A program made the translations under genes and the position numbers. 64,000 nucleotides of DNA from Hemileia vastatrix (Eukaryota > Basidiomycota > Pucciniomycetes > Pucciniales > Zaghouaniaceae), in contig JASXTE010000014.1 of the NCBI GenBank assembly GCA_030280995.1, positions 1,604,656 to 1,668,655 of the forward strand, given 5' to 3'. Below are positions 63,956 to 64,000 of this stretch, piece after piece. The first letter of the stretch is position 1, and each line of letters begins with the position of its first letter. The notes below the pieces were generated by a model. That model made no database searches. It saw only the letters and a program-made list of their open reading frames with translations, and was not told the origin of the DNA.

Positions 63956-64000
63956 CTATGATTTTTTCTTTTTATATTTCTTTAGTAGAGTAGGAAGATT
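63956..64000 (-). CDS. C-terminal end of Gypsy pol (partial)
   Basis: The last 14 codons before the stop match the chromodomain tail of the young copy (leucine-lysine-rich end followed by Lys-Lys-Lys-Ser-stop). The rest lies beyond the window. Confidence 0.8.
   Translation of the reverse strand, partial: NLPTLLKKYKKKKS

Larger units (their letters stand above)
63141..64000 (-). mobile_element. Reverse-oriented Gypsy element, 3' LTR and end of pol, cut by the window end
   Basis: 63,141-63,926 is an LTR of the same family as the young element in reverse orientation (ends TGAAGGGTCA and GGCTGACA on the plus strand), with the TATA box at about 63,424-63,431. It is followed by the 3' untranslated stretch and the last codons of pol. 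The left flank AATGT (63,136-63,140) is a candidate TSD whose partner is outside the window. It is inserted in the Harbinger transposase. Confidence 0.9.

Overview
The window looks like TE-rich, AT-rich nuclear DNA of a basidiomycete fungus, most likely a rust (Pucciniales). The grounds are chromodomain Ty3/Gypsy elements, short GT-AG introns of about 70-150 bp in the host genes, PIF/Harbinger remnants, and a decayed TET/JBP-like dioxygenase of the kind known to be expanded in rust genomes. The species is not proven by the sequence.

Layout. 0.1-1.1 kb is a (TTTTTA)n array. 1.6-2.45 kb holds three degenerate tandem repeats. 2.5-8.6 kb is a decayed minus-strand Gypsy element, split by a 250-bp MITE with an AAT target-site duplication (TSD). 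9.4-10.5 kb is a second Gypsy pol fragment and 10.85-11.78 kb a dead Harbinger transposase. 11.8-14.3 kb is AT-rich with nothing recognised. 14,345-32,761 is an old Gypsy chromovirus (TSD TTTAT). A young full-length relative (21,159-29,938, TSD AAGAT) sits inside its integrase region. 33,966-42,457 is a third, partly decayed copy (TSD AAGTT).

A host-gene island follows, all on the minus strand: a DDB1 homologue (about 42.8-47.7 kb, six exons resolved), the complex I subunit NDUFS7/PSST (48,153-49,098, four exons) and a CCDC47/DUF1682 ER protein (49,987-51,665, five exons). For NDUFS7 and CCDC47 the exon models close exactly in frame from ATG to stop. A possible secreted protein with a frame break lies at 53.2-53.9 kb. 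The right end (55-64 kb) is again transposon debris: a Myb/SANT-like transposon ORF, purine-rich and G-rich repeats, a TET/JBP-like dioxygenase pseudogene, a second Harbinger transposase, and a reverse-oriented Gypsy element cut off by the window end.

The most unusual signal is in the untranslated leaders of the young and third Gypsy copies. Each carries an array (11 and 7 units) of short hairpins of the form CAG-UU-GAC/GUC-CUG with a conserved UU bulge. Units switch between GAC/GUC and GAU/AUC, which is compensatory change and points to selected RNA structure. Directly downstream, the gag start region appears to be read through a conserved 58-nt intron into a different frame from the long ORF, and a second frame change follows at a conserved Pro-Trp codon pair.
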